DNA from: Pedobacter sp. KBW06
GTDB taxonomy: Bacteria; Bacteroidota; Bacteroidia; Sphingobacteriales; Sphingobacteriaceae
Assembly: GCF_003852525.1 (NCBI RefSeq)
Contig: NZ_QAJL01000003.1
Location: 1,454,059 to 1,518,058 of the forward strand
Direction of reading: 5' to 3'
DNA length: 64,000 bases
Below the pieces are notes generated by a model. That model ran no database searches, was not told the origin of the DNA, and saw nothing but the letters and a program-made list of their open reading frames with translations. Below, one piece after another: positions 54,645 to 64,000 of the stretch (positions within the stretch are counted from its first letter, which is position 1; each line of letters opens with the position of its first letter). The position numbers and the translations under genes were made by a program.

Positions 54645-57600
54645 CTATAATGGATGGGTATGTTCCTCATATTGCTGCTGGCGATACTCGTTTGGAGCGC
54701 AGTGGTAAATCTTTTTAAACTCCCTGAAGAAGTAAGATTTGTTGTTGAATCCCGTGCGGTAAAATATTTCAGATACGGTGTATTGGGAATTAACCAGCAT
54801 GTCTGCTGCATGTTTCAATCGAATTCTTTTAATAAATTCAGCAGGGGTCATTCCGGCCAGCGATTTCAGTCTCCGGTACAATTGCATTTTGCTAATGGAA
54901 AGGGCATCTTCAAGTGTGGCGGCATTGAGTTCCGGCTCATTCAGGTTTTTCTCGATCACCTTCAGCAGTTCTTCCAGGAATTTCTTGTCTGTATCTGCAA
55001 TATCTGCATCCATGAACTGATTGGTGATGTGCTGATCTTTGATCAGGTGTTCCATCCGGAGCTGATCGTCGAGGAGTTTGCGAATCCTGACCTGGAGGTA
55101 ATTGATCTGAAAAGGTTTAGGAATATAGGCATCTGCCCCCAGCTCATATCCTTCCGTCTTATGTTCTTCAGAGCCTCTGGCCGATAAAATGACAAATGGA
55201 ATCCGGGCCATTGCAGGCGTTTGTTTTACCGTCCGGCACAATTCCAGTCCGTTCATATCCGGCATCATCACATCGCTGATGATCAGGCTTGGAATCGTTT
55301 TATGTAAAAAGGCCAGTGCTTCCAGTCCGGTTCCTGCTTCATAGACTACATAATGATCTTTTAAGACGTTCCTGATCAGGAACCGCAGTTCAGGTTCGTC
55401 CTCGACCAATAAGATGCTTAATTTTTCCGTTTGCTGCAGGTCGTCAATCAGGCTGTTTTTATTTCCCTCTTCTGCAGAAACCATTTCCGGCTGTTCATAG
55501 ACCTCTACCAGTGATTCATATAAAGCAGATGGTGCAGAGGTGATCACTTTTGTTTCTGCAGTACCTGTTACTTCCCTGAGCTGTATTTTTATCCTGAAAT
55601 CTATCCAGCCATTCTGCAGGCTCACCTGAATATCAGCGCCCATCAGGCTGATCAGTTCTTTCGTAAAAGCCAGGCCAATCCCGGTGCTGAATTTTTCTGT
55701 CTGCTGCTCGTTGCTCACATAGAAGCGGTTGAAGATTTGTTCCAGGTGCGCTGTTTTTAAGGTACAGCCGGAGTTGGAAACGCTCAGCTCCAGGAGCCGG
55801 TCCTGAGGATGGTACCAGACTTTAAAAGCCACCGTTTCCCCTTTTCCGGAATGTTTGAAGGCATTAGACAGGAGGTTGTATAAAATCTTTTCAAATTTAT
55901 CTTTATCAATTGAGCCTGCCAGCCCCTGGGGAATACTCCTCAGGTATTCCTGTTCATTTTTTTCACTGGTGGGGATAAACAATTCGGAGAGACTATCCAG
56001 CATTTTACTGATGTCCAGATAATCCTCTTTCCTGGACAGGTAACCGGCCTCTGCTTTTCTGAATTCCAGCAGTTGCTGCACCAGATAGGTCAACCTTGCG
56101 GTATGCTGATGCACCATAGAAATGAAATAATTGTTTTCTTTCTTTCTAAGGTGTTCTACAGAGCCCATAATCATGGTTAAAGGGGTCTGGATCTCATGTG
56201 CGATATTGGTAAAGAAGTTCAGGCGCTGCTGATGCTCTTCCTCGTCTTTCTGCCGGAGCAGGTGTTCCATCTGCAACTGGTATTTCATCCGGAGTTTATT
56301 TTTCCGATACAGATGGAAGGCATAACCAGAGGCGACCAGGATCAGCACATAAGCAAAAAGCGCATAATAGGTTAACCAGAAATATTGCTCCACATGAAGT
56401 TTAAACACCTTGATCTCTGTCGTCCACAAGCCTTCCCCATTGCTCCACCTTACTTTGAGGATGTAATTTCCCGGAGGAACATTATTATAAATGATATTTC
56501 CGACGGAACCTGCATAGTTCCAGTTCTTATCCAGTCCTTCCAGTTTATAAGTAAATTCATTTTTAGCTTCATTTAAAAAGCTCATGGATTTCAGGCTCAC
56601 CTGGAAGAAGTTATTTTTACGCGCTAAAGTGTATTCCGGAATCGGTGCCTGAACAGATTTCAGCACCTGCAAGCGGTTCTCATCCAGGTTTTTTCCACCC
56701 ATCTGAATGTTGGAAACCAATACATTAGGCTGGAGTTTATTGGCTGTAATCCTTTCAGGGGCAAAATAATTAAATCCATAAATCCCTCCAAAATACAGTA
56801 GCCCATCTGCCGACTTCCAGACTGCGCCATCACTAAATTCATTGCTCTGCAGCCCGTCGCCCGACCTGAAATAAGCGACTGCCCCATTTTCCGGGTTCAA
56901 TCTCGCAAGCCCTTTATTGGTACTGACCCAGATGCTGCCCGAATTCGCCCCGGCAATGGCATGAATGGTATTATTGGGCAGGCCTTCATTCATGGTGAAT
57001 TTTCTGAAGGAGGGTTTTTCCCTGAAAGATTCGGAATGGCTGAGCATATTTAAGCCATAACTCGTCCCGATCCATAACCTTTTCCGGGCATCCAGATAAA
57101 GAGAAAGCACATCATTATTGGACAGGTCATTTGGAGCAGAAAAGGCTTTAAAAGTTTTAAACTTCCCTGTTTTTTTATGTAAGACGCTTAGGCCACCATA
57201 CCTGCAGGCAATCCAGAGCCGATCCTCATCATCATTGCTCAGGGCATAAATGATGTCGTTCGCAGGGCCGTTTGCTCCGCCGGAAAGGTATTGTTTGAAA
57301 TAGCTGATGCTTAGACGGCCTTCCCTGGTTTTGCTTAGTTTCAGATGAATCAATCCGCTGCCACTTGTTCCCAGCCACAGGGAGCTGTCTTTATCCTGCA
57401 AAATGGCATAAACAGAACCAAATGAAGGTAATTTCGCCGTTCCGGCAAGGTCAGTCCAGCTGATGTTTTGTTTTTTATTTAAATCATAAATTCCGAGTCC
57501 TTTGCCGTCTGTTCCGATATAGATATAAGGAGAACTGCCTTTTTTCAAGGCATAGACCGAATTGTTTTCCAGGCCATTGCCGGTATTGAGCACATTTTTC

Positions 57601-58751
57601 GCAGAATTGAAAGGAGAGCCGGACCAGAAATTATTTAAAATCACAATTCCTTTTCCCTTGGTCCCTATCCACAAATTCCCATCTACCTCCGCAAAGGCGC
57701 GAACAGGCTTGTTCAAATCTGCAATGCTGTTCTTATTGACCAGCCCGAAATAATTGATCTTCGGATAGATTTTGATCAACCCATCGCCATCGGTACCGAT
57801 CCACAGGACATTGTCTTTGGCGACTTCAATACCCGTTACTCTGATATTGGCCAGTTGCCTGACTTCCTGCTGCATGAAGGCGGAAGGCTTAAAATCATTG
57901 TCGAACACTGCTATTCCCTGACCATCCCGGGCGAGGATATAATTCGAATGGTAATACCTGATCGATTTGATGCTTCCCGAAATGCCGTTTATTTTTTGAG
58001 GCTTTGATTGGGAATCTACAAGCCATAAGCCGTTGCTGATGTCCGTAAATAAAACCCGGTTATTGACCAGAAAAAAATTACTGACCTGCTTTGGGGCCTT
58101 GATCATATGGATCTGGCTTAAGCCCGATTTGCTGACTTTGCAGCTCAGCAGTGTCCCATCGTTTTGGAGGAACCACATCAGGCCATTCGCCCCTCTTTCC
58201 ATTTTCAAGACCTTTTTGATTCCTGCCGGGAAAGAGATCGGCTTAAACTGGTTCCCTGTTAAATCAAACCAGCTCAATCCATAGGTTTTGCTGTAACAGA
58301 ATACGGTTCCATCTTCCGCTATTGCCAGTTCATATTCCTTTTCAGCGATGCTTCTTTTTGTCGCCTGGTTATAAAAATAATGATAAAACTTGCCCTCAGG
58401 TTTTTCAAATCTGGTAATTCCCCCGATGGTACTGATCCAGATGTTGTCTTTTTTATCTTCTTTAATGTCCTGAATGACATTGTTCCCGATGCTGCCGCTT
58501 TTATTTTCACTGTTGTAATTGAAGACCCTGAAATCGGTGCCATCATACCTGTTTAATCCATCCCAGGTACCCACCCATAGCAATTGATCTTTATCCTGAA
58601 AAACGACATTTACGGCACTGTTTGACAAGCCATTTCGGTTATCAAACTGCTGAAAATAAAACTGACCGGGGTCCTGACCTATCGCTGCAAGCGTAAGTTT
58701 GGTAATGCCAATCAGCATAACCGTGAAACAAAATTTAAAGAAGCCCCTCAT
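54645..58751 (-). CDS. Hybrid two-component system (HTCS) sensor/regulator
   Basis: About 1368 residues, same plan as the first HTCS in this window. Signal peptide (MRGFFKFCFTVMLIGITKLT), periplasmic propellers with Reg_prop repeats (LWVGTWDGLNRYDG, WISTIGGITRF), Y_Y_Y domain, membrane helix (YYALFAYVLILVASGYAFHL), HisKA with His near 851 (IAHEIQTPLTMI), HATPase (NAFKHSGKGE), receiver Asp near 1160 (ISDVMMPDMNG) and an AraC-type DNA-binding end (SQYTVSEIFYRTGFNNKSYF). Likely regulator of the susC-susD-GH130 operon downstream. Start at ATG 58751 is chosen for the signal peptide, although the frame is open to 58796. Confidence 0.93.
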   Translation of the reverse strand: MRGFFKFCFTVMLIGITKLTLAAIGQDPGQFYFQQFDNRNGLSNSAVNVVFQDKDQLLWVGTWDGLNRYDGTDFRVFNYNSENKSGSIGNNVIQDIKEDKKDNIWISTIGGITRFEKPEGKFYHYFYNQATKRSIAEKEYELAIAEDGTVFCYSKTYGLSWFDLTGNQFKPISFPAGIKKVLKMERGANGLMWFLQNDGTLLSCKVSKSGLSQIHMIKAPKQVSNFFLVNNRVLFTDISNGLWLVDSQSKPQKINGISGSIKSIRYYHSNYILARDGQGIAVFDNDFKPSAFMQQEVRQLANIRVTGIEVAKDNVLWIGTDGDGLIKIYPKINYFGLVNKNSIADLNKPVRAFAEVDGNLWIGTKGKGIVILNNFWSGSPFNSAKNVLNTGNGLENNSVYALKKGSSPYIYIGTDGKGLGIYDLNKKQNISWTDLAGTAKLPSFGSVYAILQDKDSSLWLGTSGSGLIHLKLSKTREGRLSISYFKQYLSGGANGPANDIIYALSNDDEDRLWIACRYGGLSVLHKKTGKFKTFKAFSAPNDLSNNDVLSLYLDARKRLWIGTSYGLNMLSHSESFREKPSFRKFTMNEGLPNNTIHAIAGANSGSIWVSTNKGLARLNPENGAVAYFRSGDGLQSNEFSDGAVWKSADGLLYFGGIYGFNYFAPERITANKLQPNVLVSNIQMGGKNLDENRLQVLKSVQAPIPEYTLARKNNFFQVSLKSMSFLNEAKNEFTYKLEGLDKNWNYAGSVGNIIYNNVPPGNYILKVRWSNGEGLWTTEIKVFKLHVEQYFWLTYYALFAYVLILVASGYAFHLYRKNKLRMKYQLQMEHLLRQKDEEEHQQRLNFFTNIAHEIQTPLTMIMGSVEHLRKKENNYFISMVHQHTARLTYLVQQLLEFRKAEAGYLSRKEDYLDISKMLDSLSELFIPTSEKNEQEYLRSIPQGLAGSIDKDKFEKILYNLLSNAFKHSGKGETVAFKVWYHPQDRLLELSVSNSGCTLKTAHLEQIFNRFYVSNEQQTEKFSTGIGLAFTKELISLMGADIQVSLQNGWIDFRIKIQLREVTGTAETKVITSAPSALYESLVEVYEQPEMVSAEEGNKNSLIDDLQQTEKLSILLVEDEPELRFLIRNVLKDHYVVYEAGTGLEALAFLHKTIPSLIISDVMMPDMNGLELCRTVKQTPAMARIPFVILSARGSEEHKTEGYELGADAYIPKPFQINYLQVRIRKLLDDQLRMEHLIKDQHITNQFMDADIADTDKKFLEELLKVIEKNLNEPELNAATLEDALSISKMQLYRRLKSLAGMTPAEFIKRIRLKHAADMLVNSQYTVSEIFYRTGFNNKSYFFREFKKIYHCAPNEYRQQQYEEHTHPL

Positions 58752-58883
58752 TGTAAAGTATTGGTATCCCAGGATATTGCATCCAATATACAACAAATCA
58801 CAAGGATTCAGGCAGCTGCTCCCCCGGCAGAAGTGAAACGATACTGATACATTTAGCTCTTGACATCTTGATGTATAGGTATC

Positions 58884-58910
58884 AAAAAACCCGGGACCTG
58901 AGGTCCCGGG
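58884..58910 (-). terminator. Terminator of the NTF2/DJ-1 fusion gene
   Basis: Perfect arms CCCGGGACC (58890-58898) and GGTCCCGGG (58902-58910), loop TGA, followed on the minus strand by TTTTTT (58889-58884). It begins 5 bases after the stop codon and separates the gene from the HTCS. Confidence 0.9.
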
Positions 58911-58915
58911 CTCTT

Positions 58916-60031
58916 CTATCTGGCATTTTCTATTAGTTGTATTATTTTTTTGGCTACACCGCTGGAGGATTGAAAATTTTGTCCGGTAATAATTCGCCCG
59001 TCAGTTTCAACGTGCGCAAGGTTCCTGCCTGAAAATTTAAATGTTCCACCTCTTTCTTCTATAGTCTTCTGAATCAGAAATGGAAAATGCTTAAAATATT
59101 CGCCATCTTGCTTTTCGTAAACATCGGGATAACCACTTATTCTTTTTCCTTCCACTAAATACTTCCCGTCTTTAGTTTTTAAATGGGCAATACCCGCCGT
59201 ACCATGGCAAACTGAAGATATAATGCCCATATTTTCTTCATAGACCTTTAATGCGATATCCTGAATTTCTTTATTTTCGGGCACCTGGTACATCGCACTC
59301 CCCCCGCCGATATAATGTACTGCTTTGTAATTTCTATAGTCTGTTTCTGCAGGTTTTTGGGTATGCTCCATCGCGTACATAAAGCCCTGATCATACAGGT
59401 ATTCTTTTTGTAAGGTATCAGAGGTGTTGATATATGCCAAAGGAATGCTTCCTCCTTCAGGGCTTAGAAAATCTACCGTATATCCTTCGGTAGCAAAAGT
59501 ATGATAGGCATTGACAATTTCCGAGAAACTATTTCCTGTAGCAATCGCAGATTTTCCATAAAAATGTGCGTTAGATACAATAAACAAGATGCGTTTCCCC
59601 GATTTATTTGTCGGCATACTGCTGGCTGATTTACTGATGATTTTCCATTCGCCCTGAAGTTTCTTCAGTAAAAACATATCCATAAATTCCTGCTTCCGCT
59701 GTGGGATGAGTATCTCGGCCTGGGCGATGGCGATATCATTATAAACCTCTATTGAAATAACCCGCCCCAGGCGGCCATTAAACACCCCTTGTTCTCCTTT
59801 TTTAAACCATTGCGTATATTCAGCAGCAGGCACCAGCCATACCGGTTTTTCTTTATGACTTAGAAATAAATTAGCCTCCGGATAGAAAGCTTTGGCGATA
59901 CTGTCAGGCAGGTTATAAGAAGTGCCTTTCAGATAATTTTCGATAGTTTTTTGAACAGCTGCCTGCTCAGATTGTGCGAATAGCAATGCTGCCTGTAGTA
60001 TAAGCAACAAAGAAAGAAACATTTTTTTCAT
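58916..60031 (-). CDS. Exported NTF2-like/DJ-1/PfpI fusion protein
   Basis: 371 residues with a signal peptide (LLLILQAALLFAQ). Residues about 25-140 look like an NTF2/lumazine-binding domain (VQKTIENYLKGTSYN, IAIAQAEILIPQRKQEFMDMF, LQGEWKIISKSAS). Residues about 148-371 are a DJ-1/PfpI domain with Cys275-His276 (SSVCHGTAGI), the nucleophile elbow. Such domains occur in glyoxalase-like or chaperone enzymes. The fusion with a leading NTF2-like part and export is uncommon. The AraC regulator gene lies 105 bases upstream in the same direction and probably controls it. Confidence 0.88.
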   Translation of the reverse strand: MKKMFLSLLLILQAALLFAQSEQAAVQKTIENYLKGTSYNLPDSIAKAFYPEANLFLSHKEKPVWLVPAAEYTQWFKKGEQGVFNGRLGRVISIEVYNDIAIAQAEILIPQRKQEFMDMFLLKKLQGEWKIISKSASSMPTNKSGKRILFIVSNAHFYGKSAIATGNSFSEIVNAYHTFATEGYTVDFLSPEGGSIPLAYINTSDTLQKEYLYDQGFMYAMEHTQKPAETDYRNYKAVHYIGGGSAMYQVPENKEIQDIALKVYEENMGIISSVCHGTAGIAHLKTKDGKYLVEGKRISGYPDVYEKQDGEYFKHFPFLIQKTIEERGGTFKFSGRNLAHVETDGRIITGQNFQSSSGVAKKIIQLIENAR

Positions 60032-60056
60032 ATACTTTTTGAAATTTTATTTTTCA

Positions 60057-60064
60057 CAAAACTA
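60057..60064 (-). promoter_or_regulatory. -7 promoter box before the NTF2/DJ-1 gene
   Basis: TAGTTTTG on the minus strand matches TAnnTTTG, 26 bases before ATG 60031, so the gene has its own promoter in addition to any read-through from the AraC gene. Confidence 0.55.
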
Positions 60065-60136
60065 TATGAGGCAATGCCCTAAGTGATTACAAGTGTATAA
60101 TAATGAAGTACTATTGTATAATTCCGGAGTAAAAAC

Positions 60137-61168
60137 TCATGTTTCCACATAATTAGAAGGCGTGGTTCCGGTGATTTTTTTGAAAGTACTGTAAAAGGTA
60201 CTGCTCGAATTAAATCCACATTCTATACCAACCGCGTCTATTTTTAAATGCACATCTTCTTTTAGTAGCCTCTTAGCTTCTTCCACTCTATATTCATTGA
60301 TAAATTGATTGAAGCTTTTATTCAGGTTATCGTTTAGGAACTGCGATAAAAACTGAGGTCTTACATTCAATTCTTTAGCAAGTATGGTAAGGGTAAGATC
60401 AGGTCTTTTATAAACTTTTTGCTCCTCAAAAACAGTTGTTATTTTCAAAAGGATATTCTGGGCTAAACTTTCTTCTATCTTGTTCGAATAGCTTTCTTTT
60501 TTGAGGACGGAAACGTTGAGCGTCTTATTTCTTTCATAGAAAATCACCATAAGGGATAAATAAAAGATAAAGGAAAATGACAGGGCACCCGAAATGTAGG
60601 AAGTATACCTTGCGGTATAATAAGAAGCCCATATGACAAAAATACCAGATATTACGGTTAAGATCCACACTTCATCGTAACTCATCTGCCTGGAACGGTC
60701 AGCCAGTTTAGCAAATGTGGCTCTGGCAGAATAAAAGGCGAGTAAAATGAAGAATAACCACTGTGCATTGATCACATAGTACACAGGCTTCGTCCACCAA
60801 ATGGTGTATCCTTCATAGGGAAACAACCAACCCAGAATAATCAGGAGCAGGAGCAGCCCTGCAAGGCTGTATTTTGCTATTGTGATGTTTAAGCGCTCTT
60901 GCTTTGATTTTACGTAAAAGAACAATAGTGGCCCAATTAAAAAACAAGCCGATAAGCCAATTTGCAGATAAATTTTAGACAGTTGAGGATGGAAATAAAA
61001 CAATACTGATTTGCCCACCCTAATGCTCAAAGCAGCAAGCAACCCTCCTAAAAACACATCGGTATGCGTTTTTTCCTTTTTAAAAACCGCAAAATACAAA
61101 CTCAAAACAACACCGTTAAAAGCACCGAGTGCGCTTAAAAAGAATAATATTTGCTTGCTAAAATTCAT
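60137..61168 (-). CDS. Membrane-bound AraC-type regulator
   Basis: 343 residues: seven predicted helices at the N-terminus (for example ILFFLSALGAFNGVVLSLYF, GPLLFFYVKSKQ, VWILTVISGIFVIWASYY) and a C-terminal AraC DNA-binding domain (about 240-343) with LTILAKELNVRPQFLSQFLN and CGFNSSSTFYSTFKKITGTT. This arrangement is common in Bacteroidota; the membrane part may sense a hydrophobic or envelope signal. It is followed by the NTF2/DJ-1 fusion gene. Confidence 0.93.
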   Translation of the reverse strand: MNFSKQILFFLSALGAFNGVVLSLYFAVFKKEKTHTDVFLGGLLAALSIRVGKSVLFYFHPQLSKIYLQIGLSACFLIGPLLFFYVKSKQERLNITIAKYSLAGLLLLLIILGWLFPYEGYTIWWTKPVYYVINAQWLFFILLAFYSARATFAKLADRSRQMSYDEVWILTVISGIFVIWASYYTARYTSYISGALSFSFIFYLSLMVIFYERNKTLNVSVLKKESYSNKIEESLAQNILLKITTVFEEQKVYKRPDLTLTILAKELNVRPQFLSQFLNDNLNKSFNQFINEYRVEEAKRLLKEDVHLKIDAVGIECGFNSSSTFYSTFKKITGTTPSNYVET

Positions 61169-61240
61169 TTTTTTGAAAAAACATGGATGGTTTAGGCTCA
61201 GCCCTAAAATCGGGGTTTTATTATTGTAAAGGTATTAAAA

Positions 61241-61265
61241 AGCCCCGGATTTAAGGTCCGGGGCT
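61241..61265 (-). terminator. Terminator of the thioredoxin-like gene
   Basis: Arms AGCCCCGGA (61241-61249) and TCCGGGGCT (61257-61265), loop TTTAAGG, with A tract before and T tract after so that it works on both strands. It lies 29 bases after the stop of the thioredoxin-like gene (minus strand). Confidence 0.88.
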
Positions 61266-61294
61266 TTTCCATTATCGTATAATATGATGTTGAT

Positions 61295-62530
61295 CTATTT
61301 TTTATCCCAGGTTTTCTCTCCTTTTTGCATTTTGTCAAGGGTAGCCTGGTAAGTTGGTTTATCTGATGCCGGAACAAGGGCAATCGCTTTCTTTTGTATG
61401 GCGATGGCTTCGTCTTTCTTGCCCATTTTATAAAGCAGATTGGCATAGGTATCCAGGAAGGCAGGCTCTTTGCTTTGTGTGTCCTCCACACTTTTCTTGC
61501 TCCATGCCATGGCAGAAGCCACACATTCTGCGTCATGACAGTTTTCGAATACCGTCCAGGCGAAACTGTTCAACATGGAACCGTCTACTTCAGTGCCATA
61601 TTTTTTCATATAGGCCAATACTGAAGTTTGAAATTTCGGCCAGTTATTTTTGCTTTGATAAAACTGAACCTGCAGCAGGTCAGTGGATTTGTTCAGGTCT
61701 ACTGTAGGGTATTTTGATTTTGCCACCTTAATCAACGAGTCCAGGTTGGCAGAAGGTTTTCTCAAATGAGGATAAACTTCTTCCTGCAGGATCACGCCGC
61801 TCAGGACTTGATTTGATTTACCTTTACCCAGTACGGCATCAACTTTTCCAGGTTCTTTCAGCATCAGCTGAAATCCTTTGCTTTTGCTGCTTTTGGTAAA
61901 CTTACCCAAAAAGTCCAGGTTGTCTTTAGTGTACAGGTTGCTTTGTGTTTCCAGGTAAGCTGCAGCTATTTTCCCTGCATTCTCCTGATCGTAAGCTTCC
62001 TCAGCAACAGAGGCCAATTGCTTTAAAGTCTCCGGAGCGGCATTGCCTGCTTCGTATTTTTTTAGCAGGGTATAATACTGTGTTTCCGGATTCAATGCTT
62101 TTTCCGCTTTGGCAATAAATTCATCTGCATCACCGCCACCTACAATCCGGTGAACCAGTTCGCCCTTAGGTGAAAAGATCAGAAAAGTAGGGTACGCCTG
62201 AATTTTATAAGCTTTATTGATGGCATCCGCATCGGCATACCAGCTTTTCACTTCTTCGTTATCGTCCTTGGTTTTATCGAACTGGACTTTTACATTCACA
62301 AAATTCTTATTGAAAAAAGTACCCATTTTCTCCTGAGGGAAGATGGTGCTGCTCATGTATTTGCAGGGACCACACCAGGTGGTAAAGCAGTCGACAAGCA
62401 GGTATTTATTTTCCTTCATTGCCTTTTCGCGAACCTGTGCCCAGGTCAGCCCATGTTCAAAATGTGTTCCTTTATCCTGTGCAAGCCCTAAGAAAGGGAT
62501 CAGGAGAAATAATAAAATTAACTTCTTCAT
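61295..62530 (-). CDS. Thioredoxin-fold protein with helical repeats
   Basis: 411-residue periplasmic protein (signal peptide LILLFLLIPFLGLAQ). The thioredoxin domain (about 25-150) has the active site Cys53-Gly-Pro-Cys56 (TWCGPCKYM) and a cis-Pro in IQAYPTFLIF, so it should be a thiol-disulfide oxidoreductase. The long C-terminal part is helical with TPR-like repeats (FLDTYANLLYKMGKKDEAIAI at the end). Expressed alone, ended by a strong terminator. Related proteins in Bacteroidota are called thiol:disulfide interchange or DUF255-like; the partner is not visible. Confidence 0.92.
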   Translation of the reverse strand: MKKLILLFLLIPFLGLAQDKGTHFEHGLTWAQVREKAMKENKYLLVDCFTTWCGPCKYMSSTIFPQEKMGTFFNKNFVNVKVQFDKTKDDNEEVKSWYADADAINKAYKIQAYPTFLIFSPKGELVHRIVGGGDADEFIAKAEKALNPETQYYTLLKKYEAGNAAPETLKQLASVAEEAYDQENAGKIAAAYLETQSNLYTKDNLDFLGKFTKSSKSKGFQLMLKEPGKVDAVLGKGKSNQVLSGVILQEEVYPHLRKPSANLDSLIKVAKSKYPTVDLNKSTDLLQVQFYQSKNNWPKFQTSVLAYMKKYGTEVDGSMLNSFAWTVFENCHDAECVASAMAWSKKSVEDTQSKEPAFLDTYANLLYKMGKKDEAIAIQKKAIALVPASDKPTYQATLDKMQKGEKTWDKK

Positions 62531-62831
62531 TTGATTGTTTTTTTATGATACGCCAGATTGTTTTTTCTAATACCCAAGATAACAACTCTCTATCATATAA
62601 CGATATAGCTTTTAAACATTTAACGAAAATAGTCCAGATATCCCCCTTCTTCTAACCCTTTCTTCTCTTTTCAACGGAAAAATCACAAGAGAAACACAAA
62701 ATATCCTATATAAACATAAAATTATTAAAAAGTAAAATAAAAAACACAAACACTGTGATATAACAAAATATATTACTCAACATTGCACTAAATAAACATT
62801 TATGCAAAGTGTTAAGAAACATCAAAAATAA

Positions 62832-63925
62832 ATGAAACAACCTAAGCATCCAATCCAGGCAAACCCACTAAGAAACAATTTCCAGCCGCTTCTTAAAAAC
62901 ATTAAGGCCATTATATCGGAGAGTCAGAACCAGGTTGTCCAGAGTATTAACTCAGCGATGATTCTAGCCTATTTCCAGATAGGCAGAATGATTCTTGAAG
63001 ATGAGCAGGCAGGAACTCAACGTGCAGCATATGCAAAGGAAACCATCCTGTGTTTGAGTAAAGAATTAACAAGCGAATTTGGAAAAGGCTATTCCACAGA
63101 CAACCTTGAAAGGTGTAGAAAATTTTATACTACTTATCAGCACAGGATTTCCACATCGGTGATGCGGAAATCTTCCAGTCGATCAAAATCGGTCTCAGCG
63201 ATCCGGAAATCAAAGAGTCCTGATCGAACGGAATTTCCATTTCGTTTAAGCTGGACGCATTATATTCAGCTCTTAAAAATTAAAGATGAAGATGAACGGA
63301 GCTTCTATGAAATTGAAGCCGCAGAAAACAACTGGTCAGTCAGAGAGTTACAACGGCAATATAATTCGGCGTTATTTGAACGACTGACCTTGAGCAAAGA
63401 CAAGGAAAGCGTACAGAAGCTGATTAAAAAAGGGCAGATTCTTGAAAAACCAGCAGATGTTCTAAAAAGTCATTACGTATTGGAGTTTCTTGGACTAAAA
63501 GAAGATTCCGGATATTCTGAGAATGATCTGGAAACTGCGATTATCGACAAGTTAGCATATTTCATGTCTGAATTGGGAAAAGGATTTTTGTTTGAAGGCA
63601 GACAACGAAGATTCACATTTGAAGGAGACAGCTTTTTTGTGGACCTGGTTTTCTATAACAGACTGTTAAAATGTTTCGTTCTTTTTGATCTTAAAATTGG
63701 CAAGTTAACCCATCAGGACGTCGGCCAAATGCAGATGTATGTAAATTATTACGACAGAAAAATAAAGAATCAGAGGAAAACCCAACCATAGGCATTATTC
63801 TATGCAAAGAAGAAAACAGAACCATTGTAGAATTCACCTTGCCCGAGGATAATAAGCAGATTTTCGCAAAAGAGTATAAGGCTGTTTTACCGAGTAAAGA
63901 AGCACTAAGAAAGCAATTATTGTAA
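62832..63925 (+). pseudogene. DUF1016 (YhcG-type PD-(D/E)XK nuclease) with frameshift
   Basis: Protein of the DUF1016/YhcG family. N-terminal domain (AMILAYFQIGRMILEDEQAG), LSWTHYIQLLKIKDEDERSFY, and the C-terminal PD-(D/E)XK nuclease FFVDLVFYNRLLKCFVLFDLK followed by GQMQMYVNYYDR. The reading frame ends at 63791; a different frame continues the domain from about 63773 (EENPTIGIILCKEENRTIVE, ending KEALRKQLL) to 63925, so one base is missing near 63770. A Ser/Arg-rich stretch around 63150-63220 also looks unlike the family, and a second frame there reads as protein, so two more compensating shifts are possible. The upstream gap 62531-62831 is AT-rich, with no gene seen. Confidence 0.75.
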
Positions 63926-64000
63926 TGCCGTTGTGCTTACCTGATCATCGGATGAAGCTCTGCTCCCGATATCGCAATAAAAAGGCCTCAAGATTTCCGC

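Overview
The window looks like a chromosome segment of a Sphingobacteriaceae-type Bacteroidota, most likely Pedobacter or a close relative. The reasons are SusC/SusD outer-membrane pairs, two hybrid two-component (HTCS) regulators, DUF6266, a split class I LanB, and -7 promoter boxes of the Bacteroidota form TAnnTTTG. No rRNA, tRNA, CRISPR array, prophage or insertion sequence is visible.

Layout. 1-5.2 kb: 5' part of a sulfatase gene and an HTCS regulator. 5.2-7.1 kb: a TetR/DoxX pair with a clear operator, then an AlkB-like dioxygenase. 7.2-9.2 kb: three tandem genes for miniature, non-catalytic M16-peptidase-like secreted proteins, each followed by a conserved RNA hairpin. 9.4-10.5 kb: a LytTR response regulator and an Hpt protein. 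10.5-20.6 kb: housekeeping genes (DinB, cytochrome oxidase subunit I, AraC regulator, arginine decarboxylase-like enzyme, pyruvate carboxylase, outer-membrane protein).

20.7-34.7 kb is the most notable part, a class I lanthipeptide cluster. The + strand operon encodes a C39-peptidase ABC transporter, a split LanB (glutamylation protein, then elimination protein) and a large LanC-like protein that has lost two of three zinc ligands and has an extra C-terminal region. A 63-residue precursor with a GG leader and two cysteines is encoded convergently. Divergent from the operon run two ABC-2 permeases, a TonB-dependent receptor and an ATPase. A palindrome close to TTGCAAC-N3-GTTGCAA recurs at the divergent promoter and at the precursor promoter, so the three transcription units are probably controlled together.

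34.9-42.9 kb: alpha/beta hydrolase, DUF6266 protein, PqqB-like hydrolase, C-terminal processing protease, an ECF sigma remnant, an ankyrin protein, a receiver with Glu in place of the phosphoacceptor Asp, and a GAF histidine kinase. 42.9-58.8 kb: a glycan utilization locus (SusC, SusD, GH130, MFS, unknown secreted protein), a peptidase M19/outer-membrane protein pair and an HTCS regulator. Upstream of susC are two 12-bp direct repeats spaced 21 bp start to start. 58.9-64 kb: an NTF2-like/DJ-1 fusion, a membrane AraC regulator, a thioredoxin-like protein and a DUF1016 (YhcG-type) nuclease gene with a frameshift.
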